8,726 bases of DNA, taken from the NCBI GenBank assembly GCA_003520285.1, contig DOVB01000240.1, forward strand, positions 15,994 to 24,719. Reading direction: 5' to 3'. This document shows positions 1 to 5,952 of the stretch, one piece after another. Position 1 is the stretch's first letter; each line of letters starts with the position of its first letter. The stretch is from Halieaceae bacterium. GTDB lineage: Bacteria > Pseudomonadota > Gammaproteobacteria > Pseudomonadales > Halieaceae. The notes beneath the pieces are model-generated. The model worked only from the letters and a program-made list of their open reading frames with translations, was not told the origin of the DNA and made no database searches. Both the position numbers and the translations under genes were made by a program.

Positions 1-77
1 TTGGTTGTTGGTTGTTGGTTATTGGTTGCTGATCGTTGGCTGCTGGCTGCTGGCTGCTGGCTGCTGGTTTTTGGTTG
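1..77. repeat. Heptanucleotide tandem repeat (11 units, consensus YTGGYTG)
   Basis: Eleven consecutive 7-base units can be read without gaps from base 1. Units 1, 2, 4 and 11 are TTGGTTG, unit 3 is TTGGTTA, unit 5 is the diverged CTGATCG, unit 6 is TTGGCTG, units 7 to 9 are CTGGCTG and unit 10 is CTGGTTT. The variants are clustered: mostly TTGGTTG on the left and CTGGCTG in the middle. This is what local slippage and duplication would produce. The array reaches the window edge and may extend further left. It lies downstream of the minus-strand LysR gene and is non-coding as far as can be seen. It resembles the short tandemly repeated sequences described in other bacteria, but no function can be assigned. 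Confidence 0.9.
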
Positions 78-152
78 TCGCCCGGTTGCCCCGGTCGATG
101 AGACCATGGGCCAGACTCGCGCAGTCTCGGTAGTCCTGGTGAGCTAGGACCG
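78..152. other. Short intergenic stretch after the LysR gene; two weak dyads, no clear terminator
   Basis: This separates the heptamer array from the stop codon of the minus-strand LysR gene. Two 5-bp inverted repeats are visible: AGACT/AGTCT (113-117 and 123-127, 5-nt CG-rich loop) and GTCCT/AGGAC (133-137 and 146-150). Neither is followed by a T-run on the minus strand, so neither makes a convincing intrinsic terminator for the LysR transcript. No gene is seen here. Confidence 0.4.
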
Positions 153-1124
153 CTAGTGCGAATCTTCTCTCGGAGGTTCGAGCGGCGCGGGCAGAGATCT
201 TGCGGTATCTGCTATGAGTCTACGAAGCCAGCGATTACTCGGGTTGTGCTGAAGCAGAGGGCTCCACGCCATCTTCAATTCAAGGGGTGGAATTTTCAGC
301 GGAGGTGTGCGCAGAACGACCCTGGGGTTATTCGATTTGAGAAGTGCAGCACGCGTGGGTAGAGTCACAATCAGATCATTTTGCTCGGCAAGGGTCATAG
401 CGGCCTGATAGTGACGAGTAAACACCCTAATTTGGCGCTTATGGCCGAGTCGATTCAAGGCCAAGTCGACCCATCCCAATCGCTGAATATCATCCGGATT
501 GACACCAACACCGACACCCATTCCAGTCTTGCTCACCCAAATATGGCTCGCTTTCAGATAATTTTCGAGAGAGAAGTCTTCTAAGACCGGATTATTGGGA
601 CTCAGCAGACACGAGAAACTGTCATCCCAGAGATGGGTCTGATGGAAGGATTGCGGCATTGAGTCAAAGCGGTTAATGACCATGTCGACCTTGCCGCGCT
701 CGACGTCTAAAAAGCTGACATCACTTGGTGTCATAATATCGAGTGTGACGGATGGGGCCAGCTCCCGCAGTTGAGACAGGACATGCGGCAGCAGCGTCGA
801 TTCAGCATAGTCGCTCGCCATGATCCGAAAGACTCGGTTTTGGTGCTGAGGATCAAACTCAGCTCGGGTTTGGACGGCTCGATCAATATTGGCCAGGACA
901 TCTCTAATGATGGGTTCGAGCTCGAGTGCGCGCTCGGTTGGCGTCATGCCTTCACTCGTTCTTACCAGTAATGGGTCATCAAAAAGATCACGTAATCGCT
1001 TGAGCCCATTACTCATAGCGGGCTGAGACAGGCTTAGTTTGTTGGCTGCCTGGGTGACATTTCGTTCACGCAGCAACACGTCTAGATAAACCAAAAGATT
1101 TAAGTCAATGCGATTTAAGTTCAT
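153..1124 (-). CDS. LysR-type transcriptional regulator
   Basis: A 323-residue DNA-binding regulator of normal LysR-family length. Residues about 9-66 form the winged helix-turn-helix, with the family pattern NVTQAANKLSLSQPAMSN followed by LKRLRDLFDDPLLVR. The rest, from about residue 95, is the two-lobed effector-binding domain. The ATG at 1122-1124 is preceded on the minus strand by GAGGG, only 3 nt away, which is close but usable. The gene is divergent from an acyl-CoA dehydrogenase gene with a 235-bp gap, the classic LysR/target layout. The inference is that it controls that gene in response to a substrate-derived ligand, and probably represses itself. A Gly-Val run (MGVGVGV, about residues 202-208) lies in the effector domain and is encoded by three near-identical hexamers at 501-518. 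The family call is firm. The ligand is unknown. Confidence 0.95.
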   Translation of the reverse strand: MNLNRIDLNLLVYLDVLLRERNVTQAANKLSLSQPAMSNGLKRLRDLFDDPLLVRTSEGMTPTERALELEPIIRDVLANIDRAVQTRAEFDPQHQNRVFRIMASDYAESTLLPHVLSQLRELAPSVTLDIMTPSDVSFLDVERGKVDMVINRFDSMPQSFHQTHLWDDSFSCLLSPNNPVLEDFSLENYLKASHIWVSKTGMGVGVGVNPDDIQRLGWVDLALNRLGHKRQIRVFTRHYQAAMTLAEQNDLIVTLPTRAALLKSNNPRVVLRTPPLKIPPLELKMAWSPLLQHNPSNRWLRRLIADTARSLPAPLEPPREDSH

Positions 1125-1182
1125 AGGCCCTCAAACGGGTTTAATACCGCGTTACATCAGCCTTGACGGCATCAGTCTGGCA

Positions 1183-1225
1183 GTATTGATCAGGTGAATG
1201 GCAATCATCAATACCATAGTCTATG
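1183..1225. promoter_or_regulatory. Candidate LysR operator: 8-bp inverted repeat abutting a short palindrome
   Basis: GTATTGAT (1183-1190) is repeated in inverted form as ATCAATAC (1207-1214), a perfect 8-bp dyad with a 16-nt spacer and 24 bp between arm centres. Directly next to the right arm is CATAG-T-CTATG (1215-1225), a perfect 5-bp palindrome around one base. LysR proteins usually bind as tetramers to two such sites in the gap between divergent genes. The position, 60-100 bp from the regulator's start, fits autoregulation. Assignment as operator is inference from position and symmetry. Confidence 0.5.
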
Positions 1226-1228
1226 CAA

Positions 1229-1273
1229 ATTCGATGTTTTCCGCGACCCTCATGTTTTACACGCGGATCGAAT
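1229..1273. promoter_or_regulatory. Interrupted two-part palindrome upstream of the acyl-CoA dehydrogenase gene
   Basis: ATTCGAT (1229-1235) pairs with ATCGAAT (1267-1273), and inside it CCGCG (1241-1245) pairs with CGCGG (1262-1266). On the right the two arms are continuous. On the left they are split by the five bases GTTTT. ATGTTTT also occurs as a direct repeat at 1234-1240 and 1252-1258. This may be a second protein-binding site or an RNA/DNA hairpin. No known motif is recognised. Confidence 0.35.
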
Positions 1274-1350
1274 GTGTCATTGAGTGGCTGTAAAAGCCTC
1301 AGTGAAACGTTATTATTACGACCTTGTGCTCATTTTATTGAGTGATTTTT

Positions 1351-1354
1351 GGAG
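1351..1354 (+). promoter_or_regulatory. Ribosome binding site that fixes the dehydrogenase start
   Basis: GGAG lies 5 nt before the ATG at 1360. An in-frame GTG at 1342 would add six residues but has no Shine-Dalgarno sequence in front of it and would place this GGAG inside the coding region. ATG 1360 is therefore preferred. Confidence 0.75.
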
Positions 1355-1359
1355 ACATC

Positions 1360-3129
1360 ATGGACAACTACAGAGCCCCCATCGAGGACATGCAATTTTT
1401 AATCGACGAGGTATTGCAGGTCGAGCAAACTTTGGGAGAGCTCGAAGCTTATCGCGATAAAGGCGTCAATTCGGAGCTCACCACAGCTTTACTTGATGAG
1501 GCCGCTAGGCTCGCTAACGATGTTTTAGCGCCACTTCGGCGCATTGGTGATACGCACCCAGCACAATGCGTGAATCAGCGTGTGGAGTGCTCACCAGGGC
1601 ATGAAGATGCTCTGGCCCAGCTCGGAGAAGCCGGTTGGACTGGTATTGCCGCGTCAGAAGCACTCGGCGGCCAAGGTTTGCCCGAGCTCTATGGCACCGC
1701 GACTTCAGAGATGTGGAATGGCGCCAATATGGCGTTCGCTCTCGCACCATTTTTGAGCTCAGGAGCTGCGCTTGCCATTGCGGCGCATGGAACAGAGGAA
1801 CAGCGAACGCTGTACGCGACACGCATTAATTCTGGTTTGTGGTCGGGGACTATGAACTTGACCGAATCGGGTGCGGGCTCTGATCTGGGCCCTGTGAAAA
1901 CGCGCGCGGTCCCAGAGGGTGATCACTATCGAATTTTTGGGCAAAAAATTTATATCACCTGGGGAGACCATTCCGCGAGTGAAAACATTATCCACTTGGT
2001 GCTGGCGAGAACGACCGACGCACCCGAAGGCTCAAAAGGAATTTCGTTGTTTATTGTGCCCAAGTTCCTCGTTTCACCCGACGGAACTCTAGGAGCGCGG
2101 AACGACGTGTTCCCTGTGTCGGTGGAACACAAGCTTGGGATTCATGCGAGTCCAACCTGTGTGATGGCCTACGGCGATACGGAAGGTGCGATTGGATACC
2201 TTGTGGGCCGCGAGAACGAGGGCCTGAAATGTATGTTCACTATGATGAACGAGGCTCGTCTAAAAGTCGGTTTACAGGCTCTCGGAGCAGCTGAAGGAGC
2301 GTTTCAAAAAGCGCGCGCCTATGCCAACGAGCGTGTTCAGGGCAGCGTTGCAATTATTCAGCACGCTGATGTGAAACGCATGTTGCTAACCATGCGATCA
2401 GGCTGCGAGGCGATGCGAGCTCTCGCCTACAGTGAGGCGGTCACAATGGATTTGGCTCACTCGGGCCCCTCTGCGGAAAAGCCAGTCGCCCAGGCGCGCA
2501 TCGATTTAATGATACCGGTGATTAAAGGCTGGCTTACCACCTTTTCTGAGGAGCTGACATCGATTGGTGTTCAGGTTCACGGTGGTATGGGGTATGTCGA
2601 GGAAACTGGGGCGGCACAGTATTTTCGAGATGTTCGCATTACGTCGATCTATGAGGGAACAAATGGGATTCAGGCAGCCGATTTGGTGGGGCGAAAAGTG
2701 GCACGTGATGGTGGTGCAACCATGGAGCTCATTCAAAACGAGATTGCTAACACGATCGCAGAGCTACGTGAGAGTGATACTGATTCACTGCGGGGCATGG
2801 GCGACGCTCTAAAATCGAGCCTAGGTGCGCAGGTGCGGGCGACCCAGTGGATTCTGGAAAAGTGGCCGCAACACAGAGATGCGGCTTTGGGTGCGTCGTT
2901 TGAGTACCTGATGATGACAGGGTATTTGTTCGGTGGTTGGCAACTTGCGCGGGGTGCGCTGCTAGCACAGGAGCGCATCACGGGCGGCAGCACACGGGCG
3001 TTCTATGCGCAGAAGGTGGCTACGGCGTCGTTTTACTGTGAGCAGATTTTGCCGCGCTGCGCGGCCTCGGAGCAGGCTGTGCTGGGATCAAGCGGTATGC
3101 TGCTCGAATTCCCTGTGAATTGGATCTGA
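1360..3129 (+). CDS. Acyl-CoA dehydrogenase, long DmdC-like type with C-terminal extension
   Basis: A 589-residue FAD-dependent enzyme that should introduce a trans-2,3 double bond into an acyl-CoA and pass electrons to electron-transfer flavoprotein in the cytoplasm. It is about 200 residues longer than short/medium-chain enzymes and fits the class holding DmdC (3-methylmercaptopropionyl-CoA dehydrogenase) and related FadE-like proteins. Order of domains: short N-terminal extension (YRAPIEDMQFLIDEVL, from residue 4), helical N-domain, beta middle domain with the FAD/substrate signature MNLTESGAGSD (165-175), helical C-domain with VHGGMGY (about 406-412), then a C-terminal extension from about 455. 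Glu432 in YEGTNGIQ is at the usual catalytic-base position. It is divergent from the LysR gene and 5 nt upstream of the rraA-like gene. The acyl substrate (sulfur-containing, fatty or other) cannot be told from sequence, so DmdC function is not claimed. Confidence 0.93.
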   Translation: MDNYRAPIEDMQFLIDEVLQVEQTLGELEAYRDKGVNSELTTALLDEAARLANDVLAPLRRIGDTHPAQCVNQRVECSPGHEDALAQLGEAGWTGIAASEALGGQGLPELYGTATSEMWNGANMAFALAPFLSSGAALAIAAHGTEEQRTLYATRINSGLWSGTMNLTESGAGSDLGPVKTRAVPEGDHYRIFGQKIYITWGDHSASENIIHLVLARTTDAPEGSKGISLFIVPKFLVSPDGTLGARNDVFPVSVEHKLGIHASPTCVMAYGDTEGAIGYLVGRENEGLKCMFTMMNEARLKVGLQALGAAEGAFQKARAYANERVQGSVAIIQHADVKRMLLTMRSGCEAMRALAYSEAVTMDLAHSGPSAEKPVAQARIDLMIPVIKGWLTTFSEELTSIGVQVHGGMGYVEETGAAQYFRDVRITSIYEGTNGIQAADLVGRKVARDGGATMELIQNEIANTIAELRESDTDSLRGMGDALKSSLGAQVRATQWILEKWPQHRDAALGASFEYLMMTGYLFGGWQLARGALLAQERITGGSTRAFYAQKVATASFYCEQILPRCAASEQAVLGSSGMLLEFPVNWI

Positions 3130-3134
3130 TAGCG

Positions 3135-3620
3135 ATGGATGAATTTTCGACACCAGATTTGTGCGATGCACACACCGCTGTGCGTGTCATGCACATGCAA
3201 TTCGCAAGCTACGGTGGCCACTCCCATTTTTGTGGGCAAGCCGCGACTATCAAATGTTTTGAAGATAATTCACTGGTCAAAGCTTTAGCTGAAGAGCCTG
3301 GTCATGGTCGTGTGATGGTGGTCGATGGCGGTGGCTCGTTGCGCCGGGCTTTGTTGGGAGATCAGATTGCTGAGAAAGCGTGCCTAAACGGTTGGCTTGG
3401 ATTAATCATTAATGGCGCAGTTCGCGATGTCACGGTCTTACAAACTTTGACGTTAGGTGTGTTTGCGCTAGGAGTGATCCCACTCAAGACAGATAAACAT
3501 GGTGTCGGACTGCGTGGTATGCCGATCGAGATCGGTGGCGCTAAGGTGGCAGAGGGCGACTGGATTTATGCCGATGGATGCGGTGTGGTGGTCAGTGATG
3601 TCGATCTGTTAGAGCGCTAA
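3135..3620 (+). CDS. rraA: RraA-family protein (RNase E inhibitor / HMG-CHA aldolase-like)
   Basis: A 161-residue protein, the same length as E. coli RraA, and alignable throughout: TPDLCDA at the start, [20 protein letters not shown] (39-48), [15 protein letters not shown] (62-76), and [10 protein letters not shown] near the end. E. coli RraA is a trimer that binds RNase E and inhibits it. Related proteins are metal-dependent aldolases/oxaloacetate decarboxylases. Unlike E. coli RraA, which has Arg-Gln here, this protein keeps Arg97-Asp98, with Asp76 exactly 20 residues before the Arg, as in the D-X20-R-D motif reported for the aldolases. Enzyme activity is therefore possible. ATG 3135 is chosen because it matches the family N-terminus. 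A TTG at 3120 would overlap the dehydrogenase by 10 nt. The 5-nt gap suggests translational coupling to the dehydrogenase. Its stop overlaps that of nadC. Confidence 0.88.
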   Translation: MDEFSTPDLCDAHTAVRVMHMQFASYGGHSHFCGQAATIKCFEDNSLVKALAEEPGHGRVMVVDGGGSLRRALLGDQIAEKACLNGWLGLIINGAVRDVTVLQTLTLGVFALGVIPLKTDKHGVGLRGMPIEIGGAKVAEGDWIYADGCGVVVSDVDLLER

Positions 3621-4456
3621 TCGGTACTGAGCCGCATCGACAAATCTAGGGCTCGGCAGTGTTTGGTGAGTGCGCCAATAGAAATATAATCAACACCCGT
3701 TTCGGCAATCTTGATCAGAGTCGTTTCGGTCACATTCCCAGAGACTTCGAGCTCGACTCTGCCGCGTGTCAACGCTACCGCGTCTCGCATGGCGTCGATG
3801 GTAAAATTATCGAGCATAATTCGATCAACACCTGCTGCCAGGGCTTGCTCTAATTCATCGTGGGTCTCAACTTCGACCTCTAACAAGCTGTTAGGCGACA
3901 GCGTGCGAGCAGCCTGAACTGCAGCGGCGATGCCTCCAGCCGCAGCGATATGATTCTCTTTGACCAAAAAGGCATCGAACAAGCCAATTCTATGATTGAA
4001 ACAACCACCACATAACACCGCATACTTTTGGGCGTATCGCAGACCCGGGAGTGTCTTACGTGTGTCTAAGAGCTTCACGCGAGTATGTGCCACAAGGTCG
4101 GCATAGTGTCGAGCAAGCGTTGCTGTGCCCGACAGGGTTTGTAAAAAGTTCATGGCAGTGCGCTCGGCGGTAAGGAGCGCGCGCGCTGGACCCCTCAGAG
4201 TAACAAGGGTTTCGTTGGGACTGATCGCATCGCCGTCGTTACAGGTCCAGTCTACTTCAATAGAGGGGTCGACCTCTGCAAAGACCATTTGCGCCCAGGG
4301 TATACCGGCGAGCACACCCGACTCACGGGTAATCATCGTGGCTTTCGCATGGCGATTGGCCGAGATCAGTTGAGCGCTGATATCGCCACTACCAATGTCC
4401 TCGGCGAGGGCAGCGGTCACATTGGCACGGATGATTTCTGGCGATGGAACGTGCAT
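3617..4456 (-). CDS. nadC: Nicotinate-nucleotide pyrophosphorylase (quinolinate phosphoribosyltransferase)
   Basis: A 279-residue cytoplasmic enzyme of de novo NAD synthesis. It converts quinolinate plus PRPP to nicotinate mononucleotide, CO2 and pyrophosphate. The N-terminal part shows [14 protein letters not shown] (17-30). The barrel holds [18 protein letters not shown] (89-106), [12 protein letters not shown] (129-140) with the substrate-binding Arg/Lys residues, [11 protein letters not shown] (149-159), VKENHI (165-170), and near the end ELEVSGNV and [10 protein letters not shown]. All are standard for bacterial NadC. The ATG at 4454-4456 is chosen. An in-frame TTG at 4468 would add four residues. 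Neither has a strong ribosome binding site. The gene is divergent from ampD, as in Pseudomonas, and convergent with rraA. Confidence 0.96.
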   Translation of the reverse strand: MHVPSPEIIRANVTAALAEDIGSGDISAQLISANRHAKATMITRESGVLAGIPWAQMVFAEVDPSIEVDWTCNDGDAISPNETLVTLRGPARALLTAERTAMNFLQTLSGTATLARHYADLVAHTRVKLLDTRKTLPGLRYAQKYAVLCGGCFNHRIGLFDAFLVKENHIAAAGGIAAAVQAARTLSPNSLLEVEVETHDELEQALAAGVDRIMLDNFTIDAMRDAVALTRGRVELEVSGNVTETTLIKIAETGVDYISIGALTKHCRALDLSMRLSTD

Positions 4457-4512
4457 ACTGTCTTTCAACTTGGTGATTGTGTCAGCGCCTATGATAGCAG
4501 GTCTTAAGAACG
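4457..4512. promoter_or_regulatory. Divergent nadC-ampD promoter region
   Basis: Both genes must start transcription in or next to this 56-bp gap, since they are back to back. TATGAT at 4490-4495 (plus) differs from the -10 consensus at one base. Being nearly symmetric, it also reads TATCAT on the minus strand, so one element could serve either direction. No good -35 hexamer is found at 16-18 bp on either side. TTGGTG at 4470-4475 is only 14 bp upstream. If used for ampD, the transcript would have a very short leader of about 10 nt. Confidence 0.35.
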
Positions 4513-5064
4513 ATGATGTACATTGATGAGGGCTGGCTCAGCGCTGCCCAGCGTCGTTATTCGCCTAATTTTGGCGCGCGACCTAATCTGACCTTAATCG
4601 ATTTAGTGGTCGTGCATAATATTTCGTTGCCCGCAGGCGAGTTTGGAAACCCCTACATCGAGGACTTATTCTGCAATCGTCTAAATTGCGACTTGCACCC
4701 AAGTTTTGCGGACTTAGAGAATCTGAGAGTGTCATCTCACTTGTTGATTCGCCGAACAGGTGCCATCACCCAGTTCGTCAGTTTTCTCGATAGAGCCTGG
4801 CACGCGGGCGTTTCACATTTCAGGGGTCGTGATAACTGCAACGACTTCAGTATCGGCATAGAGCTGGAAGGAACGGATCACTTGCCTTACACTGATTCGC
4901 AGTACCTAGTACTACAGTCTGTACTCTTGGCATTAATCAAAGAGTACGAGATCAATACCGACGCGGTGGTGGGGCACAGCGATATCGCGCCAGAACGCAA
5001 AACGGATCCGGGTCCCGCCTTCGATTGGGTACGCGTCAGAAACTCGATAACAGGTCGCCATTAG
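4513..5064 (+). CDS. ampD: 1,6-anhydro-N-acetylmuramyl-L-alanine amidase AmpD
   Basis: A 183-residue cytoplasmic zinc amidase, the same length as E. coli AmpD. It cleaves the lactyl-L-Ala bond of anhydro-muropeptides taken up during cell-wall recycling, and so lowers the level of inducers of AmpR/AmpC. Key residues are in place: zinc ligands His35 (VVHNISLP), His155 ([10 protein letters not shown]) and Asp165 ([10 protein letters not shown]), catalytic Glu117 (GIELEG), and Lys163. RAWHAGVS (94-101) and [14 protein letters not shown] (109-122) are nearly identical to the E. coli protein. No signal peptide is seen, which separates it from the periplasmic AmiD type. Two ATGs stand in tandem at 4513 and 4516. 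The second aligns better with E. coli AmpD, so the true start may be 4516. ampE follows after 8 nt. Confidence 0.97.
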   Translation: MMYIDEGWLSAAQRRYSPNFGARPNLTLIDLVVVHNISLPAGEFGNPYIEDLFCNRLNCDLHPSFADLENLRVSSHLLIRRTGAITQFVSFLDRAWHAGVSHFRGRDNCNDFSIGIELEGTDHLPYTDSQYLVLQSVLLALIKEYEINTDAVVGHSDIAPERKTDPGPAFDWVRVRNSITGRH

Positions 5065-5068
5065 GGGG
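5064..5068 (+). promoter_or_regulatory. Ribosome binding site of ampE, sharing a base with the ampD stop codon
   Basis: A run of five G (5064-5068) begins at the last base of the ampD TAG and lies 4 nt before ATG 5073. It supports this start over an in-frame TTG at 5025 inside ampD, which would add 16 residues with no resemblance to a membrane-protein N-terminus. The layout suggests ribosomes finishing ampD start ampE. Confidence 0.7.
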
Positions 5069-5072
5069 CGTT

Positions 5073-5918
5073 ATGCTTTATTTAGCCAGTTTACTCGCGG
5101 CAGCGTATCTCTTGTATACCGCGGAGCGAAATCCCATCGGTTTATGGTGTGCTGATCGGCTCGATAATTTAGTAGCCGTGCTCTCTGGGTTTGGTTTCGC
5201 CGGTCCTGCAAAACTCATCGCAGTACTCGCGGTGCCTATTCTGGGATTTGCGCTGCTGTACTCCTGGATTCATGACTGGTTTTGGGGGCTTTTGGGCGTT
5301 GTTATTGTGTTTGCCTCAGTCTGTGCGGGTATTCGATTTGATGTCGCACGACGACTCATCGACGATATTCAGATTGACTGGCTTCGCGGCGATACCACTG
5401 CTGCCGAGTATCGTCTGGAAGAAGCCCTCGAGGCCTGGTTGCCCAGCTCAGATGCCGACTCACTCGCGCAACGTTTATCTTTCGTTGAGAAAGCCCTATT
5501 ACTCGCCGTGATGCTTGTGTTTTCTGGCGGCTTTTACTTCATTTTGCTGGGACCTCTTGGTGTTGTGGCGCATTTGGTGGTGATTTTTTACCACCATCGC
5601 TCCGATGAATCCGAGGCTGATTCTGTCCTTGCCGCACTCCTGTGGCTACCAAGTCGGGTGTTGGCGACCACGTTCTTATTAGTTGGCGATTTTAGTGCGG
5701 GTGCCAAAGCGCTGGGTCGAGCTTGGATGGAGCCCTCAATGCCGGTTCATACGGCACTGTATTCTGTTGCTATCGCGTCTAGTCCTATACTGGCCGACTT
5801 AGACACTTTCGGTGATAAGCCTCGTTTATTAGATGCCTTTGCCGGTTTGGTCAATATGCTGCGTCGCAGCGCGGTGGTTTGGTTGCTCTTGTTCTCGGTC
5901 TGGGTATTGCTGTTGTGA
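5073..5918 (+). CDS. ampE: AmpE-like inner-membrane protein
   Basis: A 281-residue multi-pass membrane protein, close to the 284 residues of E. coli AmpE. Its partner gene ampD is immediately upstream, as in enterics and Pseudomonas. Hydrophobic segments are visible at about 1-16, 46-66, 69-86, 141-172 (long enough for one or two passes) and 267-281 at the very C-terminus. The loop at about 87-139 is acidic and should be soluble (RLEEALEAWLP at 114-124). WLPSRVLATTFLLVGDFSAGAKAL (191 onward) corresponds to the conserved part before AmpE's last region. AmpE has been proposed to act in sensing or signalling linked to beta-lactamase induction, but its biochemical role is not established. Sequence identity to E. 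coli AmpE is low. The call leans on architecture plus context. A 34-nt gap separates it from the next gene. Confidence 0.85.
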   Translation: MLYLASLLAAAYLLYTAERNPIGLWCADRLDNLVAVLSGFGFAGPAKLIAVLAVPILGFALLYSWIHDWFWGLLGVVIVFASVCAGIRFDVARRLIDDIQIDWLRGDTTAAEYRLEEALEAWLPSSDADSLAQRLSFVEKALLLAVMLVFSGGFYFILLGPLGVVAHLVVIFYHHRSDESEADSVLAALLWLPSRVLATTFLLVGDFSAGAKALGRAWMEPSMPVHTALYSVAIASSPILADLDTFGDKPRLLDAFAGLVNMLRRSAVVWLLLFSVWVLLL

Positions 5919-5952
5919 ATACAGGCGGGATGACTCTGATCGGCGTTGGCCT

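Larger units (their letters stand above)
1125..1359. promoter_or_regulatory. Divergent control region between the LysR gene and the acyl-CoA dehydrogenase gene
   Basis: This 235-bp non-coding gap must hold the promoters of both divergent genes. It contains a cluster of inverted repeats between 1183 and 1273, annotated separately. A possible -10 element for the dehydrogenase gene is TATTAT at 1311-1316 in an AT-rich patch. The best hexamer at a suitable distance upstream (CTGTAA, 1288-1293) matches the -35 consensus poorly. A weak -35 would fit a promoter that needs an activator such as a LysR protein. The promoter position is a guess. The region's role follows from gene orientation. Confidence 0.6.

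Noticed and set aside
1..147. Two plus-strand frames are open through the heptamer repeat (stops near 132 and 147), which could be the end of a gene from the left.
   Set aside because: The openness comes from the low-complexity repeat, which lacks stop codons in those frames. The residues after the repeat resemble no known protein end.
501..518. Three near-identical hexamers (GACACC, AACACC, GACACC) in the LysR gene.
   Set aside because: They encode a short Gly-Val run in the effector domain. Too short to be a slippage locus of note, and it keeps the frame.
1438..2730. Six GAGCTC hexamers within the acyl-CoA dehydrogenase gene (eight in the window).
   Set aside because: Four are in-frame Glu-Leu codon pairs in a gene that favours GAG and CTC. 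Codon choice is enough to explain them and no spacing pattern is seen.
4799..4816. TGGCAC elements (for example 4799 and 6608) as possible sigma54 promoters for the activator to use.
   Set aside because: None has TTGC/GC at the required -12 spacing, and both examples are inside coding sequence in positions fixed by protein motifs.
5575..5596. Perfect 7-bp hairpin TGGTGGT/ACCACCA with six T in the loop, within ampE.
   Set aside because: The T-run is in the loop, not after the stem, so it is not an intrinsic terminator. The sequence is explained by codons for a Val-Val-Ile-Phe-Tyr-His-His stretch.
5833..5952. N-terminal extension of the activator starting at ATG 5833.
   Set aside because: It would overlap 86 nt of ampE and add a Cys/Arg/Trp-rich stretch typical of out-of-frame reading. 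ATG 5953 gives a normal start just ahead of the FHA-like domain.
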